From Actinorhabdospora filicis (GTDB lineage: Bacteria; Actinomycetota; Actinomycetes; Mycobacteriales; Micromonosporaceae): a stretch of 64,000 bases of DNA. The notes below the pieces were generated by a model. The model worked only from the letters and a program-made list of their open reading frames with translations. It made no database searches and was not told where the DNA came from. The DNA is taken from NCBI RefSeq assembly GCF_030269765.1, contig NZ_BSTX01000005.1, positions 240,033 to 304,032 on the forward strand, read 5' to 3'. The translations under genes and the position numbers were made by a program. This document shows, one piece after another, positions 42,278 through 50,527 of the stretch (position 1 is the stretch's first letter; each line of letters opens with the position of its first letter).

Positions 42278-42766
42278 GTGGTTCCACCGCTGGCCACCCT
42301 CACGGCCCTGACCGCCCGCCTCGATCGTGAACTCGACACCGACGAACAGCGCCTCGCCCTGGCCGCCCTCGATGACGCCTCTCGCTGGGCCCGGCACTAC
42401 GGTGCCGCCTGGCCGGACCCGCAGACCGCGCCGCCGCTGGTCGAAACGATCGTCCTGGCCGCCGTCCGGCGGCACCTGACCAACCCCGAAGGCCACGTCC
42501 AGTCTCGCGCAGGAGACGAAACCGTTGCCTGGGGAGAGGACGCCGCCGAGGCGTCCATGACCGTCGCCTTCACCCTTGACGAGATCGCGACCCTGCGCAT
42601 CCTTGCGGGCCGAGCCGACCGCCCCGGCGTCATCTCCGTCCCGCTGACCGCATGGGGCCCGATGCGTGCCAGCGCCCGCCGCCGATTGCGCGGCGAACCC
42701 GGATACGTGCCAGCCGAGAACGGCACGGACTTCCCGCTGTATCCCTCGCCGGACTCGCCATGGTGA
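42278..42766 (+). CDS. Head-tail connector (adaptor-like) protein
   Basis: About 162 residues from GTG 42278, which is only three bases from GGAGG; GTT 42281 would have better spacing. ATLTALTARLDRELDTDEQR, ALAALDDASRWARHYGAAWP, and IVLAAVRRHLTNPEG match gp6-like head completion proteins, which form the ring under the portal. The later part is loops and beta strands. Confidence 0.7.
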   Translation: MVPPLATLTALTARLDRELDTDEQRLALAALDDASRWARHYGAAWPDPQTAPPLVETIVLAAVRRHLTNPEGHVQSRAGDETVAWGEDAAEASMTVAFTLDEIATLRILAGRADRPGVISVPLTAWGPMRASARRRLRGEPGYVPAENGTDFPLYPSPDSPW

Positions 42767-43107
42767 GCGTGCAACGCCGCCGCGGGCACCTCGTGACCAT
42801 CTACCCCAGCAAGACCGTGGTGGATGCGCGCGGAAACTCCATCGACATCGTTGACTGGGACACACCACACACCGTCCGAGCCGCGATCATCCCCCAGCGC
42901 TCAGGCAAAGCCGAGCTTCCCGGCCAGCTCGCCATCAACGTCGTGCGCCTGCTGTGCCGCGCCGACATCCCCAACGTCACGTTGCAGTCCCGCGTGGTCT
43001 GGGACGGCCGGCACTGGGACATCGCCGCACCTCCGGCCCTGCACACCGGCACCCGCGCCACACGGCACTGGTCCATCGACATCCGCGAACGCCCAGGAGG
43101 TGACTGA
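42760..43107 (+). CDS. Head-tail joining (stopper-like) protein
   Basis: A 115-residue, mostly beta protein from ATG 42760 or GTG 42763, overlapping the previous stop. VSVQRRRGHLVTIYPSKTVV, GNSIDIVDWDTPHTVRAAII and WDGRHWDIAAPPALHTG read as a small beta barrel like the phage head closure proteins. Assignment rests on position and fold-like pattern. Confidence 0.6.
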   Translation: MVSVQRRRGHLVTIYPSKTVVDARGNSIDIVDWDTPHTVRAAIIPQRSGKAELPGQLAINVVRLLCRADIPNVTLQSRVVWDGRHWDIAAPPALHTGTRATRHWSIDIRERPGGD

Positions 43108-43110
43108 CAC

Positions 43111-43509
43111 ATGCCTTCTGTGTTCCGGTCGATCAACGGTGTCCAGACCGAGAAATACATCGCCAAGATGCGCGGGGTGCAAGCCGACCTTCGTGGTCGG
43201 GCCTTCGAGATCAAGGCCCGTGCAGAAGCGATCCTCGCCGAGCACCGCCACGACGGAGACGCCAAGATCGAGATCGACAAGGGCTGGGTCGACCACTACG
43301 TGATCCTCAACGACAAGCGCGGCCAGTACGCGGCGAAGTCGATCGAGTGGGGCCGCGCAGCCGGGTCCTACATCAAGGTCGTCAACGGCGAAGAGATCGA
43401 AGTGACCTACGGCGCGATGGAGGGCCTCTACGTCCTCACCCGGGCGTCGAACCTGCCGAAGAAGAAGCGCCCGAAGGTAGAGGTCGACCCGCGTGGCCGG
43501 CCTTCCTGA
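43111..43509 (+). CDS. Neck/tail-completion protein (DUF5403-like)
   Basis: A 132-residue protein from ATG 43111 (SD AGGAGGTG). It begins with an alpha-helical region (VFRSINGVQTEKYIAKMRGV) and continues with YVILNDKRGQYAAKSIEWGR, the AA-AxxIExGR signature seen in HK97-gp10-like or DUF5403 neck proteins. It joins head and tail. Confidence 0.68.
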   Translation: MPSVFRSINGVQTEKYIAKMRGVQADLRGRAFEIKARAEAILAEHRHDGDAKIEIDKGWVDHYVILNDKRGQYAAKSIEWGRAAGSYIKVVNGEEIEVTYGAMEGLYVLTRASNLPKKKRPKVEVDPRGRPS

Positions 43510-43984
43510 CATCGTGCGCCGCGTGGCGGAGATGTCCCCCGTCGAAGACCTTCTCGTCGCGATCCTCCGCGAGCGCCTACCCGGCGTGCACGTCCAAACG
43601 CTCATCTCCAACCGGCAGTCCTGGCCGCTGGTCCTAGTGCGCCGCATGCCCCAGATCGGCATCTGGGAAGGCGATGCGCGGTTCGTCGATCAGGCCGACG
43701 TCGTGATCCATTGCTTCGCCGTCGATCCCGATGGCGACCAGGACGCGGCGATCCTCGCCGAAGCCGTCCGGGTGTCGTTGCGTGACGCCGCAGCGGCGAA
43801 AGCAGGCACACCCGGCATCGGCTACCTCGTCGGATTCGCCATGACCTCGGCGCCGCGCCGTGCGCCCGACTTCGCCTCCGCGCAGGGCCCCGTCCAGTAC
43901 GCCTCCCTGCCCGATGGCGTGTGGCGCTACGAGACGGTCTACCGCGTCGAGATCCGCCGTCCCCGCGCCCGCCACATCCCCTGA
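43493..43984 (+). CDS. Tail terminator-like protein
   Basis: A 163-residue protein from GTG 43493, overlapping the preceding gene. VEDLLVAILRERLPGVHVQT, WPLVLVRRMPQIGIWEGDAR and VVIHCFAVDPDGDQDAAILA match tail terminator/minor tail proteins placed before the tube gene. It caps the growing tail tube. Confidence 0.68.
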   Translation: MAGLPDIVRRVAEMSPVEDLLVAILRERLPGVHVQTLISNRQSWPLVLVRRMPQIGIWEGDARFVDQADVVIHCFAVDPDGDQDAAILAEAVRVSLRDAAAAKAGTPGIGYLVGFAMTSAPRRAPDFASAQGPVQYASLPDGVWRYETVYRVEIRRPRARHIP

Positions 43985-43998
43985 CCCTCACCCGATAC

Positions 43999-44031
43999 AC
44001 GCCCCGCTCCCGCAAGGGACCGGGGCGTTTC
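43999..44031 (+). other. Hairpin upstream of the tail tube gene
   Basis: ACGCCCCG (43999-44006) and CGGGGCGT (44021-44028) pair, with inner TCCC-GCAA-GGGA, followed by TTT. It resembles a terminator with read-through. Confidence 0.65.
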
Positions 44032-44050
44032 TGCATGCCCTGGAGTACAC

Positions 44051-44797
44051 CTGGCCCTTAACGACGCAGCCACCCTCGTAGTCAGCGGTGGCCATTTCTA
44101 TACCGCACCCGTCGGCGCGCCCATGCCGGCCGACCTCCTGGCTCCGATCTCCCCATGGGAAACCGTGGGCCACACCTCCCTCGAAGACGTTCTCTCCCTC
44201 ACCAGTGAGGGCGGCGAGGGCACGACCCTCGGAACTCTTCAGGCCAAGGCCCTGAGAACCCGCTACAGCCCGAGGACTGAGGCGTTCGGTCTCACGCTCC
44301 AGCAGTGGGACACCCCCGGGCTTCGCCTGTACTACGGAGCCAACGCCGTCACCCTGCCTGACGGCAACCTCGGCGTCCCGCTCGACCCGATCCCCACGAT
44401 CGCCGCGTTTCTGGCGGTGTTCCGCGACGGTGACGCCCACTTCGCGATCTACGTTCCCAAGGCGGAGATCTTCCGCGGCGATGACCTCGCCTTGTCCGAT
44501 ACCGAGTCACTGGCGGGCCTGCCGATCTCGGTCAAGCCCGTCGCCTACGGCTCGAACAGCTGGACGTATGCGCTGACTCCGATGGGCGCCAGCACCGAGG
44601 CGACCGGCGCAACCGCCGGAACCCCCGGGAGCTTCACCCCGGCCGACTCCCTGGCCCCGGCGAATCTCGCCGAGCTGATCGCCGAAGTCACCGCCTCCCC
44701 GGCCTCGGCATGGACCACCGGCCAGTACGTGACTCTCGCCGACAACTCCCGAGCCCACTGGACCGGAACGGCCTGGGCGACCGGCATCGCCCCCTAA
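44051..44797 (+). CDS. Major tail tube protein with CTG start
   Basis: About 248 residues. CTG 44051, five bases after GGAG, gives M-A-L-N-D-A-A-T-L-V-V at the N-terminus, the standard opening of Streptomyces-phage tube proteins; the first ATG would delete 24 of these residues. The core has FGLTLQQWDTPGLRLYYGAN and AEIFRGDDLALSDTESLAGL. A C-terminal Ig-like or short decorated domain (SAWTTGQYVTLADNSRAHWT) is added. Confidence 0.9.
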   Translation: MALNDAATLVVSGGHFYTAPVGAPMPADLLAPISPWETVGHTSLEDVLSLTSEGGEGTTLGTLQAKALRTRYSPRTEAFGLTLQQWDTPGLRLYYGANAVTLPDGNLGVPLDPIPTIAAFLAVFRDGDAHFAIYVPKAEIFRGDDLALSDTESLAGLPISVKPVAYGSNSWTYALTPMGASTEATGATAGTPGSFTPADSLAPANLAELIAEVTASPASAWTTGQYVTLADNSRAHWTGTAWATGIAP

Positions 44798-44808
44798 CCA
44801 CCTTGCTC

Positions 44809-44848
44809 CCCGGCTGGCGGATGCCTCGCGGACCGACCGCCAGCCGGG
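44809..44848 (+). other. Hairpin upstream of the tail chaperone gene
   Basis: CCCGGCTGGCGG (44809-44820) and CCGCCAGCCGGG (44837-44848) form a 12-bp stem just after the tail tube gene. Transcription must read through. Confidence 0.75.
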
Positions 44849-44911
44849 CCCCTCGCCATGCCCCCAGGTCCGCGCGACACCTTATATATACGAGGAGAGG
44901 TCCGCACCCCT

Positions 44912-45250
44912 TTGCAGTTCACCCTTGACGACATCCGCAACGCCGCCGAAGCGCGCTACGGCTCCACCGACATTGCCATCGACGAGGCCCGCACCGTCCG
45001 CCTGCTCAACCCCCTTCGCCTGCCCAGGGCCCGCCGCGATGAACTCGCCGCGCTCCAGGAGGCGATCCAGGCCGAAGGCGCCGACCAGGAGAAGGCGATC
45101 ACCGACATGATCCGCTGCGTGGCCGAGACCCGCAGTGCCGGCGACGCCCTGATCAAGGCCACCGGCGGAGACCTGGCGGTCCTGGCGACCATCATCGAGC
45201 GCTACAGCGAAGGTGCCCAGGTGGGGGAAGCCAGCGCCTCGCAGAGCTAG
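44912..45250 (+). CDS. Tail assembly chaperone, short form
   Basis: A 112-residue protein from TTG 44912; GAGGAGAGG lies upstream in an AT-rich leader. Text such as LQFTLDDIRNAAEARYGSTD and ARRDELAALQEAIQAEGADQ is that of gpG-like chaperones. Its end overlaps a GTG-GGG-GAA slip site, beyond which the extension runs in the -1 frame. Confidence 0.75.
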   Translation: MQFTLDDIRNAAEARYGSTDIAIDEARTVRLLNPLRLPRARRDELAALQEAIQAEGADQEKAITDMIRCVAETRSAGDALIKATGGDLAVLATIIERYSEGAQVGEASASQS

Positions 45251-45627
45251 TAGATGAGTACGGGGCCGCGCTGTACGCCGACCTGATGTACCACTACCAG
45301 GTTGATCTGACCGCCGTCATCGATGGCCGCGGCCCGGCCCCCATGCTCGTCCTCGCTTTGATCATGAGGCTTCCCGACACCAGCTTGACCGTTGCCCACG
45401 CCACCGGCGGACGCGAACACTTCGGCTGGGGACGCGATCGGCATCTCTTGGCGGACCTGTTCGACGCCGTGCAGCTCAACACCCGCGCGGCCGGGAACTG
45501 GAACAAGAAGGCCCCGAAACTCCCCACCCAGCCACGCCCGAAGACGGTGGGGAACACCGACACCGACACCGCCAAGCCGAAGGCGACGCTGGCCGCCATC
45601 TACGCCCAGTTCCAGCAGAGGGGGTGA
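44912..45627 (+). CDS. Tail assembly chaperone, long form by predicted -1 frameshift
   Basis: Shifting back one base at about 45221-45229 links the short form to an open frame that continues as ELVDEYGAALYADLMYHYQV, DLTAVIDGRGPAPMLVLALI and HFGWGRDRHLLADLFDAVQL. This text is typical of the T part of G/GT chaperones next to tape measure genes. Slip sequence GGGGGAA is weaker than the ideal XXXYYYZ. Confidence 0.65.
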
Positions 45628-45630
45628 TGC

Positions 45631-48600
45631 ATGGCATCTGACCTGCCCCTCGTCGGCCGCCTCGGCGTGAAGATCATGCCCGAAACGGGGGAGTTCAAGG
45701 GACGCCTGTACCGCGATCTCAAGCGGATCGAGAACTCCGTCAAGGCGATCGAAGTCGGCATCACCCTCGATGCCGCCGGACTCACCGAGCACGCCAAAGC
45801 CGCCCGCGAAGCCGCGCAGCGTGCGATGCAGGACCTCACCCTCAAGGTCAACGTCGATGACGCCGGCTCCCTGAAGTCGGCTCTGGCCAACGTTCGGCGC
45901 GAACTCGTGCGGCTCGGTGAGATCGACCTGCACGTCGACCTCGACCGCGACAGCCTGACCGCAGCCGAAGCGCTCCTCGCCGAGCGCCTGGACCAGATCG
46001 CCGACATCAAGCTCCGCATCGACGAAGGCTCGACCGCGTCCCTCAAGCGCGCCATCGGGCAGATCGACGCCGAGCTTGAGAGGCTGCGCGAGATCGAGTT
46101 GGGCGTCAAGCTCAACGAAGCCGAGCTGACCGCCGCCCGCGAGATGCTGCAAGCCGACCTCGACGCCACCGCCACGATCACCATTCAGGTCGATGAGTCG
46201 GCCGCCGATTCGCTGAAGCGGGCCCTGGCCACCGTTGACGCGGAAATCGCCCGGCGCCGAGAGATCCAGGTCGACGTCTCGCTCAACGACGAAGACCTGG
46301 AGATCACGCGAGCGCTGCTCGCCGAACGCCTCGCCGACGTCGCCGAAGTCAAGCTCAGCGTCGACACCTCCTCGACGGCATCGGTGAAGCGTGCACTTGC
46401 CACCGTGACCGGCGAGCTGGAGAAGTTCGCCGAGATCGAGATCGGCGTCAACCTCAACCAAGGCGACCTCGAAGCCGCGCGCGAGCTGCTGACCGAGCGC
46501 CTGGCCGAAACTGCCTCCCTCGACATCCGGGTTGATCGCTCCTCGGCGGACTCCCTTCGCCGGGCGGTCGAGCAGATCGACGCCGAACTAGGCCGCGTCC
46601 GCGAAACCGAACTCCACATCAACCTCGCCTCCGGCGACCTCGCCGCGGTGCGCGCCGAACTCGAACGCCAAATCGCCTGGGTCACCCCCACCGCCGCGAT
46701 TCGCCTCAGCGTCGACCACAGCTCGGAGGAGTCCCTGAAGCGCGAGCTGGCGCGACTGGACGCCGAGATCGCCGGCCGCCGCGAAACCGCCATCGCTGTC
46801 ACCCTCGACGACGCCTCCCTGGCCACCGCGCGCCAGCGCCTACAGCAGGCGCTCGACGTCCAGGCCCACGCCAAGCTCGACGCCGCGCGGGTGGAGCTGA
46901 CCGCGCTGCGCGTCGAAGTCGCCCGCAATCCCGTCGTCGTCCCGGTCGGCGCGAAAGCCGACGATGCTTCGATCCGCCGTGCCACACGCCAGATCGAAAC
47001 ACATCTCGAAGCGATCCAACGGCTCCGCGCGACGATCACGTGGGAGATGGACCCGCTCTCCCGGCGGCACGCAGAACGCCAGATCGAAGACCTCCAGGAC
47101 AAGATCAAAGACCTTCGGGGCGAGATCAAACCGGATGTGTCGCAGCCGTGGGCGGCGAAGGTCACCGCGACGCTGATGTACCTGGCCCGCCCCAGATCGG
47201 TGGACTTCAAGCCGAACGTCTCCCAGGTCGCCATGTCCAAAGTGGTCGCCGCGTTCGCCGCGCTGTCCGGCGCGCGAGTCGCCGGTGACTGGGTGAAGTC
47301 GCTCGGGGAAAGCCTGATGCGTCTGGACCGCTCCGCGCCCATCATCGGCACCATCGCCGCAGCGATCGCAGGTGTCGGCGCGTGGGCCCTGAGCGCGGCC
47401 AGCAATCTCGCCTCCCTCAGCGCGAGCCTGGCCAGCATCGCCCCCGCAGCCCTGGTGATCCCCGGGATTCTGGCGGGTGCGGCGATCGCCGGAGGCGTGC
47501 TCGCCGCGGCCTTCAAGGACTTCGGGACGGTCCTGCCCGACGTGAAGTCGGCCTTCTCCAGCCTTCAGAACACCATCTCCACGGCGTTTTGGGCGCAGGC
47601 AGCCGCGCCGATCCGCGAGATGGCCACGACGTTGCTTCCCGGCTTCCGGGCCGGTCTGCAACAGACCGCCACCCAGCTCGGCGGGCTCTTCGGAGACCTC
47701 GCTGTGCACCTGGGCACCGCCTTGGGCCCGGCGCTTCCGGGCATGTTCGCCGACCTGAGCTCATCCATCGACATCGCGCGCGGCGGAACCTCGGCCCTGG
47801 CCAACATCATCGCCATCCTCGGCCAGGTCGGCGCCGGCTACCTGCCGAAACTCTCGGCCTGGTTCGTGGACCTGGGTGTGCGCTTCTCTGAGTTCCTGAC
47901 CGGAGCCAGCGAGGACGGACGCCTCAAGACCTGGATCGACACGGCGATGACCGCGCTGTCCGACCTCGGGCGCGTCCTCGGCGGCGTCGGGAAGACCCTG
48001 CTGGCGATCGGCACCGCGGCAACCGCCGCAGGCGGTACGCAGCTGGCGACCCTCGCCGACGCGATCAACGCCATCGGCGACGCCCTCAACAGCACCACCG
48101 GACAGGCGCACCTCATCGGAGTCCTGTCTGCCGCGCACGACGCGATGAACCGCATCAGCAGTATCGCGGGCCCATCGGTGATCGCGTTCTTCGAGTCGCT
48201 GAGCACCGCTGTACAGGCGATCTTGCCCGTCGTAGGCGATACCCTGGGCACCGCCCTGGCCGCCGTCGCCACCGGCTTGAAGTCGCTTGTGGACAGTGGC
48301 GGGCTCCAAGCCCTGTTCGCCGGACTGCAATCCGGGGTGTCGGCCCTGGCGCCCGCACTCGGCCCCGTAGGGGCCGCGCTGGGCTCCCTCGGCCCGATCA
48401 TCGGCTCGCTGCTGGCCGCCCTCGGGCCACTGCTGGGCGCGATCCTCGGTGATGGCGGACTGTCCACCGCCCTCGGCAGCCTTACTGGCCCCGTCAACGC
48501 GCTCATCGCGCCCCTGGGAAGCGCGCTGCTCACGGCCCTTCAGGCCGTCATGCCCCTGGTGGCGCAGCTCGCCGCCCTGGCGGGCGGACTGCTCACCGCC

Positions 48601-49668
48601 GTCCTGCCCCTCGCGGTGGCGCTCCTCGACCTCGGCGTGTCGATCATCCAGCCCCTCGCCGAGATGATCATGGGCATCGTTTCCGAGGCCATGCCCGGCC
48701 TCCAAGAGGCGTTTTCCCAGCTCAGCGCCTCGGCGCAGCCTTTGATCGAGATGCTGGGAGTCATTGCATCGACACTGATCGATGTCCTCGGTCCGGCGAT
48801 CGGCGTCCTGGTCGGCGGTGCTCTCGATGGCTTGATCATCGCCCTGAGTGGACTCGGACAGGTGTTCGAAGGCGCCTTCGGTGTGATCATGGGCATCTGG
48901 AACGCCTGGAGCGCGATCTTCCGCGGCGACTGGGATGCCGCCTGGGAGGGCGTCAAGCAGGCGTGGGCCGGGCTGTGGTCGGCCGTCCTCGGGCTCCTCC
49001 AAGTCAGCCTCGGGTTCATCCTCGGCGGACTGAAGAAGGGCCTGGGCCTGGCGGTCGACGTCGTGGTCTGGGCCGCGCAGAAGTGGTGGGAAATCTTCTC
49101 TGGCTTCTGGTCCATGATCGGCGGGTTCATCGCCGGCTGCTGGACCGACGCCGTAGAGGCGATCTCCACCGGCGTCGGCAACGCCGTGACCTGGGTGCGC
49201 AAGCTCCCGGAGAAGGCCAAGGAAGCGCTGGTCAACATCGGAACGGCCCTGCTCGAAGCGGGAAAGTCCTTGATCCAGGGCTTCATCGATGGACTGACGT
49301 CGATGTTCGGGACCGTCAAGGACAAGCTGTCCGGCCTGACCGACAGCCTGACGTCCTGGAAGGGCCCGCCAAGCCGGGACGCAACGCTCCTGACCGGCGC
49401 GGGCCGCCTCATCATCGACGGCCTGATCATCGGCATGGAGTCGCGCTATGGCGCGGTGCGCCAGTCGCTTCGCGGCCTGACCTCCGACATCGCCGCCCTC
49501 GACCCCGTGTCACCCGGCATCGCCACCGGCCGCCTTCCCGGCCAGTTCGACGCCGCCCTGAGCGGCGGTGGGCGCGTCTTCAACTACTACGCCGCCCCCG
49601 GCAACTCCCTCAGCTCCGAAGAGGAGCTGTTCGACGCTGTGGGCCGATCCCGAATGGTGGGGTGGTGA
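45631..49668 (+). CDS. Tape measure protein
   Basis: A 1,345-residue protein. Residues about 70-410 contain six tandem copies of a unit of about 57 residues (SLKRALA, then IDAEL, REIE, VxLN, LLAERLA as recurring pieces). Hydrophobic Ala/Gly helices (SLSASLASIAPAALVIPGIL and later LGPIIGSLLAALGPLLGAIL) occupy the middle. The C-terminus has the AWSAIFRGDWDAAWEGVKQA motif and SWKGPPSRDATLLTGAGRLI that mark tape measures. It sets tail length and is ejected at infection. It starts 3 bp after the chaperone frame. Confidence 0.93.
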   Translation: MASDLPLVGRLGVKIMPETGEFKGRLYRDLKRIENSVKAIEVGITLDAAGLTEHAKAAREAAQRAMQDLTLKVNVDDAGSLKSALANVRRELVRLGEIDLHVDLDRDSLTAAEALLAERLDQIADIKLRIDEGSTASLKRAIGQIDAELERLREIELGVKLNEAELTAAREMLQADLDATATITIQVDESAADSLKRALATVDAEIARRREIQVDVSLNDEDLEITRALLAERLADVAEVKLSVDTSSTASVKRALATVTGELEKFAEIEIGVNLNQGDLEAARELLTERLAETASLDIRVDRSSADSLRRAVEQIDAELGRVRETELHINLASGDLAAVRAELERQIAWVTPTAAIRLSVDHSSEESLKRELARLDAEIAGRRETAIAVTLDDASLATARQRLQQALDVQAHAKLDAARVELTALRVEVARNPVVVPVGAKADDASIRRATRQIETHLEAIQRLRATITWEMDPLSRRHAERQIEDLQDKIKDLRGEIKPDVSQPWAAKVTATLMYLARPRSVDFKPNVSQVAMSKVVAAFAALSGARVAGDWVKSLGESLMRLDRSAPIIGTIAAAIAGVGAWALSAASNLASLSASLASIAPAALVIPGILAGAAIAGGVLAAAFKDFGTVLPDVKSAFSSLQNTISTAFWAQAAAPIREMATTLLPGFRAGLQQTATQLGGLFGDLAVHLGTALGPALPGMFADLSSSIDIARGGTSALANIIAILGQVGAGYLPKLSAWFVDLGVRFSEFLTGASEDGRLKTWIDTAMTALSDLGRVLGGVGKTLLAIGTAATAAGGTQLATLADAINAIGDALNSTTGQAHLIGVLSAAHDAMNRISSIAGPSVIAFFESLSTAVQAILPVVGDTLGTALAAVATGLKSLVDSGGLQALFAGLQSGVSALAPALGPVGAALGSLGPIIGSLLAALGPLLGAILGDGGLSTALGSLTGPVNALIAPLGSALLTALQAVMPLVAQLAALAGGLLTAVLPLAVALLDLGVSIIQPLAEMIMGIVSEAMPGLQEAFSQLSASAQPLIEMLGVIASTLIDVLGPAIGVLVGGALDGLIIALSGLGQVFEGAFGVIMGIWNAWSAIFRGDWDAAWEGVKQAWAGLWSAVLGLLQVSLGFILGGLKKGLGLAVDVVVWAAQKWWEIFSGFWSMIGGFIAGCWTDAVEAISTGVGNAVTWVRKLPEKAKEALVNIGTALLEAGKSLIQGFIDGLTSMFGTVKDKLSGLTDSLTSWKGPPSRDATLLTGAGRLIIDGLIIGMESRYGAVRQSLRGLTSDIAALDPVSPGIATGRLPGQFDAALSGGGRVFNYYAAPGNSLSSEEELFDAVGRSRMVGW

Positions 49669-49672
49669 CTCC

Positions 49673-50527
49673 ATGTTTCTTCAGTTCGAAACACCCCGCG
49701 ACGTCATCGACCTCGGCGGGATCTCCCGCTCCGGCGCAGGGTTCGAAGCCCTCGCCGGAGCGGCCGGCTTCGGCCTGCCGCCCGTGGCGGTGCAGTACCT
49801 CGCAGGCGCCGGACACGGCGCGGTCTACCGCGGCACCCGCGTCCAGCCCCGCGACATCGATCTCCCGCTCTACCTGTTCGCCGCCAACCGGCCCGCGCTA
49901 CAGCAGCTCCAGCGCCGCCTCTCCCTTGCCCTGGCAGAGGAAGCGGTGCTGCGCCTGGTCGACGATGACGGCACCTCCTGGACGTTGCGCGTGCACCGTG
50001 TCGGCGGAGGCTCCTATGTGTACGGTGCCGACACCACCGGCACTCGCGATCTCCAGACCGTCATCACGCTGCGGGCCGCCGACCCGTTCTGGACGCATTC
50101 ACGCACCCAGACCCGCCGGATCAGCAACGCCGGTGGCGGCAGGGGACTGGTCTCGCGCCTGGTCGCACTGCGCGTCTCGGGCTCACAGGCCATCGGCACC
50201 ATGGCGATCGACAACACCCTCTCCGATGCACCGGCATACCCCGCATGGACGGTCAACGGCCCCGGCCATGACCTCGACGTCCGACTTCCCGGCGGCGTCG
50301 GGTTCACCTGGCGCGGCACCCTGACCGCAGGGGAGCGCCTGGTCATCGACACCAAAGCCGGAACCGCCTACCGGGGAAGCGCCAACGCCTACGCCGACTT
50401 TGCCCCTGCCCCGAAGTTGTTCTCACTTCCGGCGGGAGTCACCACGGTGCGGGCCTCCCTGCTCGGGGTGACCTCCGCCAGTTCGATCACGTGCGCCTGG
50501 CAGGCGCGCAGATGGGCGGTGGTCTGA
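49673..50527 (+). CDS. Distal tail protein
   Basis: A 284-residue protein from ATG 49673. It opens MFLQFETPRDVIDLGGISRS and has LQRRLSLALAEEAVLRLVDD and RTQTRRISNAGGGRGLVSRL, like the Dit/ORF family after tape measure. It forms the ring at the tail tip and joins to the Gp37-like protein. Confidence 0.75.
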   Translation: MFLQFETPRDVIDLGGISRSGAGFEALAGAAGFGLPPVAVQYLAGAGHGAVYRGTRVQPRDIDLPLYLFAANRPALQQLQRRLSLALAEEAVLRLVDDDGTSWTLRVHRVGGGSYVYGADTTGTRDLQTVITLRAADPFWTHSRTQTRRISNAGGGRGLVSRLVALRVSGSQAIGTMAIDNTLSDAPAYPAWTVNGPGHDLDVRLPGGVGFTWRGTLTAGERLVIDTKAGTAYRGSANAYADFAPAPKLFSLPAGVTTVRASLLGVTSASSITCAWQARRWAVV

